Below, in pieces: positions 1-9,604 of a stretch of 64,000 nucleotides of DNA; position 1 is the stretch's first letter; each line of letters opens with the position of its first letter. The translations under genes were made by a program, and so were the position numbers. The notes beneath the pieces were generated by a model that had not been told where the DNA came from, searched no databases, and saw nothing but the letters and a program-made list of their open reading frames with translations. The stretch lies in the NCBI GenBank assembly GCA_900073065.1, contig FJOG01000008.1:748985-812984 (forward strand), in the 5' to 3' direction. Source of the stretch: Phialocephala subalpina (lineage: Eukaryota; Ascomycota; Leotiomycetes; Helotiales; Mollisiaceae).

Positions 1-1496
1 TCCTCCTCCTCATCTTCACCCACTTCTTGCTGGGCAACACGCTTCAAAGCCTCGACCAAAACAGTGATGTATCGTTGAAGATAGAAAGCAACTTTCGTTA
101 CCTCGGGCAACTTCTCTTCAATCAAGGCTTCGAACTTGCCATTGCCCTCATTCCTGCAGAAGTCATTGAAACTTCTTGCCATGAAAACGGCTTCAGCTGT
201 CAAGGTATCCCAAAAATTGTCATCGAACGTAACAGCGTCTCTATAGTCTGGACGTCCCTCCCAGAATCCCTTCATCGCCTCCAACGCGACTCCATTCTCG
301 ACGCCAGAGTTGACAACATCGATACGTTCAAGAAGTTCGAGAAGACCATCGAAGCTAGGTGGCTTGGCTTCTCCGGCGACTGCTTCAGCTGGTTCGCCTT
401 CCTCAGTCTCGGCGGTACCAGCGCAGTCCTCGATCCAGCGCTCTCGGAACAGCTTCCCAGCAGCTTTCCGGACGTTCTCGTCTCTGTCTCGAAGACCCCA
501 CCGAAGAAGCTTCTCACGCATGGACAATGACAGATGTCTGAAGTCGCCAAGCGCTGGCAAAAGTCGGGAATAGAGTGCTCGTCGAGTAGCGGGGTCCTGA
601 TCTCTGGCTCGCTCCAAGAGGAAAGGAAGAGTGTTTGGGAGAATAGGTAGATTGACTAGCAGCGACCTTCGAACATCGGCACTGGGGTCATTCTGGAGAA
701 CGTCAAGCAGTCTTTGGAGCAGACCAGCACCAGAATCGTCATCGTCGCTGTCTTCGGCCTCGCCATCTGCTTCGTTTCCAGCAAGTCGTCCCAATCCTAA
801 AACAGCCTGTACGCGTACCATCGCTTCCTTGTCGTGGATTCTCTTGAGAAGGCCGTGTCGAAGGAGCTGGAAAAGATCATCATCGATAGCTTCCAGCGAA
901 TTGATGACATGCGAGATCAGCTGTGTAGACCTATATCGTACGAATTTCTCCTTGGAAGTGAGGAGAGGAAGAATCGTATTCATAACATGCGTCGTCAATC
1001 TCGTACTCGGCGTCTCCATCATCACCCCAGCATCCTGCTCATTCTCCGGAAGCAGCTCATTATCCTTCTCATTCGCATGTCGTAAAAACAACCCAATAAA
1101 CCGAATCGAGCGCTCTCCCACACTCTCACTCTTCTTAACCGGCATGACTCGTAGAACACATCTCGCGAACTCATATGTGAATTGTTCCTCATCGAAATCC
1201 TCCGCTCCAGTATTGCCCTTCTTCTTGCTTGTAGGCTCGTAACAACATGCTTCCTGGATCTTGCGTAGATTAATGACCAGCTTTCGATGTCCGGCTGTGG
1301 TTCGTTGCGCATCGCGGAAGATGGCGGATACTTGGGTTCGGAGTTCGTTTTCGGGCGTCTCTTCTGGTATTTCGACGTAAGGGGCGGAGATTCTGGACGC
1401 TGTTGACGCGCGCGAGTTCAATGTTGTGGTAGATGCTTTGTGCGATACAGCTCCTGAAGTCCTCGAGGACCGAGCTGTGGATACTCGTCCCGGCAT
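1..1496 (-). CDS. YCG1: Condensin complex subunit 3 (CAP-G/Ycg1/Cnd3 family), N-terminal part
   Basis: Non-SMC HEAT-repeat subunit of condensin, which binds DNA and compacts mitotic chromosomes in the nucleus. The frame is open from ATG at 1494-1496 down to base 1 (about 498 codons) with no intron visible; the C-terminal half lies outside the window. After a Ser/Thr/Arg-rich start come HEAT-like helices with family-typical stretches: 'FVRYRSTQLISHVINSLE' (around residue 185) followed by a 'HDKEAMVRVQAVLGLGRLAG' segment, and a later Asp-rich loop before 'DPSADVRRSLLVNLP'. The family is usually 1,000 residues or more, so roughly half is present. There is no in-frame ATG just upstream of 1496, so this start is preferred. 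It is divergent from the cysteine synthase-like gene, with 254 nt between the two starts. Identification rests on recognised motifs, not on an alignment. Confidence 0.9.
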   Translation of the reverse strand, partial: MPGRVSTARSSRTSGAVSHKASTTTLNSRASTASRISAPYVEIPEETPENELRTQVSAIFRDAQRTTAGHRKLVINLRKIQEACCYEPTSKKKGNTGAEDFDEEQFTYEFARCVLRVMPVKKSESVGERSIRFIGLFLRHANEKDNELLPENEQDAGVMMETPSTRLTTHVMNTILPLLTSKEKFVRYRSTQLISHVINSLEAIDDDLFQLLRHGLLKRIHDKEAMVRVQAVLGLGRLAGNEADGEAEDSDDDDSGAGLLQRLLDVLQNDPSADVRRSLLVNLPILPNTLPFLLERARDQDPATRRALYSRLLPALGDFRHLSLSMREKLLRWGLRDRDENVRKAAGKLFRERWIEDCAGTAETEEGEPAEAVAGEAKPPSFDGLLELLERIDVVNSGVENGVALEAMKGFWEGRPDYRDAVTFDDNFWDTLTAEAVFMARSFNDFCRNEGNGKFEALIEEKLPEVTKVAFYLQRYITVLVEALKRVAQQEVGEDEEE

Positions 1497-1750
1497 CTTG
1501 TAGGTCCGTATCCTCCTTATGTCGTTTGATTCTCTTTCGTGCCTTGTGGTCGTCCGTGTTTTCGTCGTGAGTCGTAAGTTCGTGATGACAAAACACTCAA
1601 GTCGCCAAAACCGCGTCAGTGAACAACAAAACGAATGGAAGTACACTGTTGGCCCGCCAACCTAGATTAGATAAGAATTCAATTGCGACATCGCGAAACA
1701 AAAACCGGAAGTTTGAAGCCAGAGATCAGTAAGCTTCAATTGCAGACACC

Positions 1751-2932
1751 ATGTTTCGACTTGGGGCTCGCACGTTTGCGACAACGGCACGAAGGGCCGC
1801 AGAGACTGTTGCGCAAATGGAAGCTCCAAATCAGTACGGAATTGGGGTGTCGAAGGCTCAGGGAATTGTCAAGGGTTTGACGGGAGGTATGCTACCCCTC
1901 TCTTAACGTCTAAAACGGTGTTGATGGATGGTAGCAATTGGGAATACACCGTTGATTCGTCTGAATCATATTTCGGATGCGACAGGATGTGAAGTGCTGG
2001 GAAAGGCAGAGTTCATGAACCCAGGAGGATCGATTAAGGACAGAGCTGCACTTTATGTGGTCAAGGATGCCGAAGAGAAGGGTCTTTTGAAGCCAGGAGG
2101 AACTGTGGTTGAAGGCACAGCTGGAAATACTGGAATTGGACTCGCACATGTCTGCAGATCCAAAGGTTACAAGCTGGTTATCTATATGCCGAACACACAA
2201 TCCCAAGGAAAGATTGATCTTCTAAGACTGCTTGGTGCAGAGGTTTATCCGGTACCAGCGGTGGCGTTCGACAATCCAGAAAACTACAACCACCAGGCGA
2301 AGCGACATGCGGATAGATTAGATAATGCAGTATGGACGAACCAGTTCGACAATATTGCGAATCGAAGAGCCCATATTGAGACGACTGGACCGGAGATTTG
2401 GGCCCAAACGAAAGGAAAGGTTGATGCTTTCACTTGTGCTACGGGTACGGGCGGAACTCTTGCCGGGACAACGAGATATTTGAAGATGGTCTCGGACGGA
2501 AAGGTGAAGTGCTTCCTAGCAGACCCACCGGGAAGTGTGCTTCACTCCTATATCCAGTCAGGAGGAAAGCTCATTGATCGAACTGGCTCAAGTATTACGG
2601 AAGGCATTGGTCAAGGTCGAGTGACGGATAATTTGCAGCCGGACATCGACCTGCTGGATGGATCAATGAACATCAGTGACGAGAAGAGTATCGAGATGGT
2701 GTACCGTTGTCTAGACGAGGAGGGACTATACCTTGGAGCTAGCTCTTGCTTGAATGTTGCGGCAGCTAAAGAGGTTGCTGAGAAGCTGGGGAAGGGTCAT
2801 ACAGTGGTGACAGTGCTGTGTGATGGAGCGTACAGATACGCAGACAGGCTGTTCTCAAAGAAGTGGTTAACGGAGAAGAGTTTGATCGGCGCGATACCGA
2901 AGCATCTTGAAAAGTACATAGTGCTTCCTTGA
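1751..2932 (+). CDS. MCY1: Mitochondrial cysteine synthase-like PLP enzyme (Mcy1/Cys12 type)
   Basis: Fold-type II PLP enzyme of the O-acetylserine sulfhydrylase/cystathionine beta-synthase family, 377 aa. Exons are 1751-1886 and 1935-2932; the 48-nt intron (gtatgc..gtag, branch cttaac) joins GGA-G to CA-ATT and restores '[11 protein letters not shown]'. The N-terminus ([18 protein letters not shown]) is Arg-rich without acids for 17 residues, like a mitochondrial presequence. The PLP lysine is in '[11 protein letters not shown]' (about K80) and the phosphate loop is '[12 protein letters not shown]'. The 'EGTAGNTG' variant, in place of 'TSGNTG' of classical cysteine synthases, points to the Mcy1/Cys12 subgroup. 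Members of this group look like cysteine synthases, but their physiological reaction is less certain than that of the main enzyme. The gene ends 55 nt from the stop of the convergent gene at 2988. Confidence 0.88.
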
Positions 2933-2987
2933 TAATTTACATGTTATTACATGCTGTACAAAATAAGGTTACTGTCTCCTCGCCATC

Positions 2988-4205
2988 TCATAATGATCCA
3001 GCAATGAGCTTCATATATAGCTCCAAACCATACTTAGGACCTTCTGTTCTCTTGAAGCCCCCGCTTGCTGATACAGGCTTCGGCGGTCGGGTCGCCTGCC
3101 ACAGTTCCAATCGAGTCTTAGCCTCCTCCACCTGAGCTCCAAGGGCAGCAGCTCTTGACCTCAACTCATCTGCGTATTTTGATTTTGGTCCAAGTATTGT
3201 CTGCGCTAGGTTCAGGCCATGTAAAATGGGAACCTGAGCCCACATCCATCTATTGATATCAAACCCATCTGCAGGCACTGGCTTAAGAGCCACTGGCGTG
3301 TTCAAGAACTTTTCGGCATAACTGGCGACCTTGTTACCATCGTCCTTTCCGGCGAGGTTCTTCGAGGAATTAACCGCAGCGAGATCAAGGAGGATGCCAA
3401 TGACTTCGGGGGAGGTGCGGGGATCATCTTCTCCAGCAAGGTTGGTACTCCCAGCATGCTCGGGGTTCTCCATCACGACTGCAGCCTGCTCCGCCCACGA
3501 GAATGCCTTCTTGGTATCTTGCGGGTTGAAATCGTTGTCGACTGCTTTTCGATGGAATTGCGTGAATATGTCAGTGGCGAACTGCCGTGAGTTCATTGTA
3601 ATTCCAGTTTCGGATCCTCGCCGCAAGCACTCGAGAAGGACTTCTTGACGTCCGGCACGGCCCAGTCTCGATATCACTTTTTCCAGCGTCGGATGCCACC
3701 TCCTGCTCGATCTCAGTCCTGCAGCCGTCTTCATCCCTTGAAGTAAATTAGGCAAGTTGTCCCAATCTCTCTTCTCCTGCATCAATTCGACTGCGGCAGC
3801 AAGACTACGTCTCCCGTTTGGCCGCTGGAACCTTGAAAGTGGCTTCAGGGTAAATTCTTCTCCAGCAATCGTAGCTTTGGTTGGCGTCTCAAGCTGTCTT
3901 CGATATTTTTCCTTCTCAATAAGGAGCGTCTGTGATTCTGAGAGATGTGCTGGGAGGAATAGATTTTCGCGGATATTTGTAAGGAGGCTTTGAAGCTCTG
4001 GGGAAGAAACGTCCGTAAAGGATGGAACCGCACCTGTACTAATTAGCAATGATATGGAAAAGGCCTTCATAGAATAAAACAAACCATGCTTGAGCAATAC
4101 TGCAGATGTTGCGAATAATCTTTGCTGGGCTGATCCTGCTCTGGCTGTGCTCCTAACTGCACATTGACTGCAACGCAGTAGCGTTGCTGCACGTATGCTG
4201 TTCAT
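2988..4205 (-). CDS. Conserved fungal protein with mitochondrial presequence, function unknown
   Basis: I do not recognise the family. The preferred start at 4205 begins MNSIRAATLLRC and continues Arg/Ser/Ala-rich to about residue 38, a good mitochondrial targeting profile. An in-frame upstream ATG at 4292 would add 29 residues but hide that presequence. A 51-nt intron is likely at 4034-4084 (gtttgt..tacag, ctaat branch). It is a multiple of three and has no stop, so the unspliced frame stays open; splicing joins H-G to A-V and gives 388 aa. The rest is mostly helical and soluble, with helix-turn repeats such as 'GRAGRQEVLLECLRRGSETG' that recall PPR/TPR-like helical-pair proteins, and no catalytic motif. 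It shares a 222-nt divergent promoter with bL19m, which fits a role in the mitochondrion, possibly with the mitoribosome (inference from position only). Confidence 0.72.
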   Translation of the reverse strand: MNSIRAATLLRCSQCAVRSTARAGSAQQRLFATSAVLLKHGLFYSMKAFSISLLISTGAVPSFTDVSSPELQSLLTNIRENLFLPAHLSESQTLLIEKEKYRRQLETPTKATIAGEEFTLKPLSRFQRPNGRRSLAAAVELMQEKRDWDNLPNLLQGMKTAAGLRSSRRWHPTLEKVISRLGRAGRQEVLLECLRRGSETGITMNSRQFATDIFTQFHRKAVDNDFNPQDTKKAFSWAEQAAVVMENPEHAGSTNLAGEDDPRTSPEVIGILLDLAAVNSSKNLAGKDDGNKVASYAEKFLNTPVALKPVPADGFDINRWMWAQVPILHGLNLAQTILGPKSKYADELRSRAAALGAQVEEAKTRLELWQATRPPKPVSASGGFKRTEGPKYGLELYMKLIAGSL

Positions 4206-4427
4206 GTTGACCCCTGAGACAACTGTGACCACGGTGACTGATCGAATTGACGTTGTAGTAACACGTTTTGAAATCTGTCGCGTGCCGTTCACGTAGACTC
4301 GAAAGACGCTGGAAAATCTTTGGGTCGGCGTCGGGGTTTTGCAACAACCAATCAGAGTGAAGCGAACATTTTCGAGTTGATCATCCGAACTGCATCTTCA
4401 CAACAGCGCTGTCAATTGATAATCATT
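4206..4427. promoter_or_regulatory. Divergent promoter, mitochondrial-type gene / bL19m
   Basis: 222 nt separate the two outward-facing start codons, so both genes must be driven from this segment and their 5' UTRs. No TATA box is obvious. Shared drive of two mitochondrial proteins would make sense but is inferred from spacing only. Confidence 0.5.
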
Positions 4428-5150
4428 ATGGCCACGCCAACGCCCACATTACGGCCATTGAGTTGTTGGAGGACCTTATTACGACATGCTAGACAACAGA
4501 AGGTGGCGACACGGTCGTTGACCACGTACCACAAGTCTGTGACGTTCTCGAAATTCGAAATACCTCTTCCTAATGCCGTCAAGAGTAAGACCACGCCTCT
4601 GATGAAGCTTCAATTGGCAAACAGCTGACTGTTTACAGTTCCTACCAAGATCAAAACCTATCCTCCCCCTCCATCGCCTGCCCAGAAGTTCAAGGAGCCA
4701 CTGAAAGACTTCACAAACGATCAACTCTCTATCCTCGACCCAACGGGAGCCCGGTCACATCTCTTTTCGAAAACGAACCCCGAAGCTGCGAAAGTTGGAG
4801 ATATTCTGCTCGTCAGATTAAAGACAGGCGATCCATTTGCAGGTGTCTGCATCAACATCAGACGGCGGGGCGTTGACACGGGCATCTTGCTTCGAAATGA
4901 GCTGACACGAGTGGGTGTCGAGATGTGGTACAAGATCTACAGTCCGAATGTCGAGGGTATTGAGGTTGTGCAGAGACGAGAGAAGAGGGCCAGGAGAGCG
5001 AGATTAACGTACATGCGGAAGCCGAAGCACGATATGGGCAGTGTGCAGAATATTGTGTTGGCTTACCAGAGGTCGAGAGGGGCGATGGCAGGAGGTCCAG
5101 CGCAGCAGCAGAAGAAAGGAAACAAGAAGGGGAAGGGAAAGAAGAAGTAG
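4428..5150 (+). CDS. IMG1: Mitochondrial large ribosomal subunit protein bL19m
   Basis: Component of the mitoribosomal large subunit, 222 aa. Exons are 4428-4584 and 4639-5150; the 54-nt intron (gtaaga..ttacag, ctgac branch) joins A to TT as Ile in 'NAVKIPTKIK'. The N-terminus is basic and Ser/Thr-rich, as in a mitochondrial presequence. The L19 fold follows from about residue 95: 'VGDILLVRLKTGDPFAGVCI' and 'RRRGVDTGILLRNELTRVGV', with the typical 'VEMWYKIYSP' strand. The protein ends in a Lys/Gly-rich tail (KKGNKKGKGKKK), likely an rRNA-binding extension. The gene is divergent from the unknown mitochondrial protein gene, and a copia gag relic lies downstream. Confidence 0.9.
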
Positions 5151-5373
5151 ATGTATTATATTGGGTGCATATCCGGCGTAGGAAGGTCATGGATGAGAAC
5201 CTGTACATCAGCTTGTACAGTACAACGGATTCGTCCTCAACCCTACAGCTTTGCCATCGCAGAGCGTCATCGTCTATCCCGAGCATCTGCGAATATCACC
5301 TGTGTCGAACCATGACAAACAGTCCAATCTCTAGCAGTCACGACTTGGTCTAGTCAACAGCCCGTGCAACAAT

Positions 5374-6129
5374 CTAATTCCCAAACATGGCAAGTGCCCC
5401 CCCAATGGCTTCGTTTTCTACTCTGGCAGCAACGATAACCCTCCTAATTTGCCGAACTATGGTGAAGTATCGCCAACACCAATGCCTCCAGCCCTTGCCA
5501 TCATTCCGAGAATTCCTAGTTCTACGCAATTGTTTTTCTACCTCCAGCAACTCCTGTGCTTCCCGTCCTTGTTTCTGTACCTCGAATGCTATCAGACCTT
5601 TAAAGTCAGATACACTCCAGCGAGTCCTGAGATACCCGAATTCTTCTGGAAGCGCAGTATAAATGTGAATGATGATCTCGAGGTCGCGTGTAAGTGTGAC
5701 GCCCGTTGCATCACGATCTAGAAGAATTGTATATTGTTTGTTGAAGAAGTCATCGGGATCTTTGCCTTCTTCCAGCCGAAGCCGAACGAATTGTAGGTGA
5801 AATTGGATGAAGGCGGATATTCCTTTTGGAACGATGTGCTTTTCCAGGTCGTCCCAAAGCTTTTTCGGGTCGTCGTGATGGATCTCGTCATCGTAGTAAA
5901 CCTTACATATTGTTTGTGAAACTTTCGACCTGATTCACATGCTAGCCAACACTTTTTGTTGGGCGATCTCATTGCTTCGTACGTCAATGGTATCCTTCAA
6001 ACCCCCATCTAGACCTTGCACTGAGAGAAGTCCGCGTATTTTTCTTGCCCACTCATGATAATTGTCCCGGGTCAGCTCTGGCACAGCATCCCTCAAGGCA
6101 TTGACTAGGTCGTCATCGCTAGTCAACAT
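5374..6129 (-). pseudogene. Ty1/copia retrotransposon gag relic with one stop codon
   Basis: Reading from ATG 6127-6129 to TAG 5374-5376 gives 252 codons in one frame, broken only by TGA at 5935-5937. The start reads 'LVNALRDAVPELTRDNYHEW' and continues 'ARKIRGLLSVQGL', the helical start of the copia gag (UBN2-type) domain. After the stop it continues with 'KVYYDDEIHHDDPKKLWDDL' and 'LRLEEGKDPDDFFNKQY', also gag-like. I see no zinc knuckle, protease, integrase or reverse transcriptase, and no LTRs. The single TGA could come from a C-to-T change in TGG or CGA, as repeat-induced point mutation would give, but the rest is not visibly mutated. It could be a young solo gag fragment or a nearly intact domesticated gag. 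Confidence 0.75.
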
Positions 6130-6898
6130 GCTGAAAACTGCTGATGTTTCTTCTGTGAGGTTTGATGCTAATTGTCAGGAGAAGCTGCTCGAGGCCTCCA
6201 AGAAGACTGCTTTGATGCACACCGCTTTAGGAATGCACTATACCTGGCTTAGAGTGGCGCAACCCCCTTTCTTATCACGTGGACGTACTGTCGTTACTCT
6301 GAGGGGTTTGCACTGCAAGCACACGGTCGATGTTGCGCAAACTTGTCGGAGCTGTATAAAGGAGGCCCTCCGGCTCCTTGTTCCCATTGCTCCCAACTTG
6401 CAACCACATTGAAGCTGAATTTAGTGTTGCGGTGCGGTCGCATTCTAGTAAATCTCCAAGTGTGGTGGGAGAGATGTATAAATTACAAACAATAAAAAGA
6501 CTAGTGATTGAGCTAGCGCTCAACAAAGTTCGACAATGTCAAGAACAGCGTTGGAGATTTGGATCCTCTTCCGAGTCACCACAATAGCAAGCTAAGCGAG
6601 CGCAAGTGCAATCACTCCCAGGCCTCTGGAACCGCATATAACTCCTCCACTTCCTCAACTCCTCAATTTCGTCCTTCGTCGAACACGTCTGTATCTTCAA
6701 GTCACGTCTGCTATCAATAATATCCCTTTATCTTCTTGATAATCGCATCTCCGCGCAGCACATACTTAATCTTTCGAGGCAACGTCGCAACGACGGTCAC
6801 AGCTCTGCGCAGCATACAGTTGCTCTTCGACACATCGTCGCAATCTCACCGACAGTACCATAACTCTTCCTTCAATACAACACCTCTTCACCAACATC
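6130..6898. other. Intergenic region upstream of the basic repetitive protein gene
   Basis: No gene recognised. From about 6620 to 6898 the plus strand is rich in C/T (for example ctcctccacttcctcaactc), as is common in fungal promoters and 5' UTRs just before a start codon. The start of the gag relic ends at 6129. Confidence 0.4.
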
Positions 6899-7759
6899 AT
6901 GGTATCCACACGCGGTGACAAGCGCGCCCTCGAAGAAGAATCCACCTCCTCTTCCTCCTCTTCCTCCGCTCCCCCTACAGCAAAGCGCGCGAAGACTGCC
7001 GTCGTTCCCGCGCCAGCGAAGAAGATTACCATAAAGCTCAACGTCAATCTAAAGACCAGCGGCGCATCGAACACTATCACCAAATCGAAGATCAAAGTCG
7101 TTGTCACTACCGCTACAATCGAAAGTACCACCACCACAAAGCCCACTCTCAAGTTGACTGTGTCTTCCAAGAAGACCGAGAGGATTGCGGTTACTGAGAA
7201 GACCGAGACGAACATTGCTCCCAACATGAGTACAACTGTCAAAAAGACTAAAATTGTCAAGAAGAGTTTGATCGTCAAGAAGAATACGACTGTCAAGAAG
7301 GCTACGACTCCTAAGAAGAGCGCTGCCGCCAAGCACGCTGCAACGAAAGCTGCTACGAAGGAGATTGCTACGAAGGAGGTTGCTACGAAGAAAGTTGCTA
7401 CGGATAAAGCCGTTACGAAGGAGGCTGCTGCGAGGGAAACTGCTCCCTCTGCTCCACCGGCGCAAGTCCCAGAGAATGATGAAGATATCAGCAACGCCAG
7501 CTCTCCTTCTCCCGAAGAACCTCAAAGTGCTGCCGCTCCTCCACCCCCACCTTCAAAGTCAAAGACTTCCATCTTCCACACCGAGATACCGTCCTTCAAG
7601 CCCCGCTTCGCCAGCATTACACCTCAGTCGAATACACCCGCTATGAATCCTAACCGAGTCTGGGATCACAATACCAACTCTATGGTCATCGAGAAGCCTT
7701 GGTTCCGAGAGACTGGCCAGGGGTTTTTCAGGGGCAAGAAAGGGGGTTTCAGAAAATGA
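6899..7759 (+). CDS. Basic Lys/Thr/Ala-rich repetitive protein, unknown
   Basis: Single-exon ORF of 286 aa; the ATG follows a C/T-rich leader. An acidic/serine stretch (EEESTSSSSSSSAPP, residues 13-27) is followed by a possible nuclear localisation signal (AKRAKTAV). A long Lys/Thr/Val-rich region (about 40-185) has degenerate short repeats of the type K-K-x-T-V-K-K and A-T-K-E/K-x-A, much like a histone H1 tail. A proline-rich segment and a more ordered, conserved-looking C-terminus (about 222-286) follow, ending in 'FFRGKKGGFRK'. I do not know the family. A nuclear, nucleic-acid-associated protein is the simplest guess from composition. Confidence 0.65.
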   Translation: MVSTRGDKRALEEESTSSSSSSSAPPTAKRAKTAVVPAPAKKITIKLNVNLKTSGASNTITKSKIKVVVTTATIESTTTTKPTLKLTVSSKKTERIAVTEKTETNIAPNMSTTVKKTKIVKKSLIVKKNTTVKKATTPKKSAAAKHAATKAATKEIATKEVATKKVATDKAVTKEAAARETAPSAPPAQVPENDEDISNASSPSPEEPQSAAAPPPPPSKSKTSIFHTEIPSFKPRFASITPQSNTPAMNPNRVWDHNTNSMVIEKPWFRETGQGFFRGKKGGFRK

Positions 7760-9604
7760 AGTTTCGGATATTTCGCTTTTTCTCTTTATGATTGGGATTG
7801 CGTCTGAGCTTGTACCGGGATGGGAGGGACAACAAGTTGATACTTTTTCTGCTGTTTTTAGCGTCTGTCGTTGGGTGCTGAGCACTCACTCATATGGGAA
7901 TAGAACGTCTTTGCTTTGGGAATTGCCTAAGGAAATGTACTGGGAGGGGAGGGACCCTGGCATTATACTGTTTCGGTTGTCTTGAGCTTGTTCGTGGGTG
8001 TTGATCACTCACACATATGGGAATGAATTTTCTGTGCTTCCTGCTCCACTTCGTATCATGACTGCGATGTGAATGCTTGCCGTGCTCTTGACTCTCCCAA
8101 CATCTTCTTTCTTCGGTGCCTTCAACCCGACAATCAAACTGGGGACTTTGTCGGATCGTCCTTCGACTCATCAACCAAAACCATAACCCTGAGCTGTTGC
8201 TTCTCGGCCTAGCAGTGCTCTATCAAAGTCCCAGAGAGGCTGGGAGATTGAACATCATTTTTTCTGTGCAACTGTGGAAGTTTATAGATCTCAATGCCAT
8301 CAATAGCCATCATCGGAAGGCGTCAAGGTCCCAAACTACGCAGAGTGTACTTGATGGCCTTGAAAATCTAATGTGTCCTCCTATGCCTCAGCCATACCCC
8401 GCCTCGCTTGCATATTATTCTCAACTGCCCCGGATGCCCTTGCTCTTGGAATCTATTTGTAGCAATACTTTTTGGTGTCATTAACTCAGCTCTGCTAATG
8501 CTAATGCCCATCTGCCTAGTCTATGGGCTCTGACTATCTCAAATATCACACTTAGGGGTTTTTAGACATCACTAGCCTACGACTTAGAGCTTGGAGTTCG
8601 TTAAACCTTAGAAAGTCTAACCTTCTCCTACTGCTCTCCATGCTTCACTGGTATGTACCCCTCGTCTACCCAATTACTTCTTGTACTGTACGTCTGATAT
8701 GTACAGCTATCCACAATTAACTGCCGTTAGGGTCGATCCTTCGGAATTCTGCAACAGATCGACCACTCATGGGAAATAAATGGACATGCGGTGTAGTTAA
8801 GGTTATCTTCATGCACAAAGGTCTGAATTGAGCACGAGCGACCGCCAATCGCTTCAATTAGGGGGCGCTTAGGGCGTCTTAAAGGGGTAGTTCTCGCTAA
8901 ATAACTGCGCAATAGTCCCTTCTGGACAGCTATATTGAACCCTGAAACTCAAAATCCACATCCGAATGAACCAAATGAACGTCTCACGAACTCAGAACAT
9001 CCGCCGGCTGCTGATTGCTCGCTCTCTGCTTTTTCCGCGCCGATATCTGTGAAGGTCAAGTCAGTCTCAAACACATCTCACATCCTGATGAGAGTCTCGA
9101 GGTGTGGACGAAAGACTGGACGCCGAGTCGTACAGATCTGCGTGAGGCCGGAGTTCACGATGCATGCGCACTCACGACTCATGCATATCAAATGCAGCTT
9201 CATGCAGCACACCCACTTCACAGCAATCAATAATTTATGCTCCCCGCATGTTCACGCTTCCTTCACCTCTCGCAGCTCCCTCTTCTTCAAGGATTCAGCC
9301 ACAAACCGCCAAATCGCAACGCCAATTTCGCTTTTGGTGCATAATCAGCCCGTATCAGCGGGCGTAGTGGGGTCTCGGACGGACCACTCTTACTGCAAGT
9401 GATTAGCCTCGTTCGTTGTCTTGCCATCCCGGTGTCTCACTCTGATTTCGATGTCTGCCAGTCGATCTTTTTCTCTCCCGTTGTCGGCGCCTTCCATCTT
9501 TACTGTTCTTCTTGATCCTTGATCTTGCGAAGTGAAGCGTTGTTGCTGTTGTTGAGAGAAGACTGAAATTTGATCGCTTGCCCGTGGCGTCAGCCAAGCG
9601 AAAT
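7760..9604. other. 1.8-kb intergenic region
   Basis: No gene supported. It holds an imperfect direct duplication of about 45 nt (7872-7917 and 7995-8040, sharing 'cactca..catatgggaat') just after the repetitive protein gene. ATGCA words at 9160, 9181, 9192 and 9202 lie about 400 nt before the giant gene. A 155-codon open stretch at 8935-9402 has unremarkable composition and I do not treat it as a gene. Confidence 0.4.

Noticed and set aside
1270..1596. 108-codon minus frame with Met at 1596
   Set aside because: Different frame from the condensin gene and ends within it; the condensin frame has clear family motifs.
6766..7494. 242-codon hydrophobic minus-strand frame
   Set aside because: Antisense shadow of the Lys/Thr-rich gene; Val/Phe/Leu come from reversed AAG/ACT codons, not from a membrane protein.
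8935..9402. 155-codon plus-strand frame
   Set aside because: No recognisable motif, average composition, and no splice or neighbour support.
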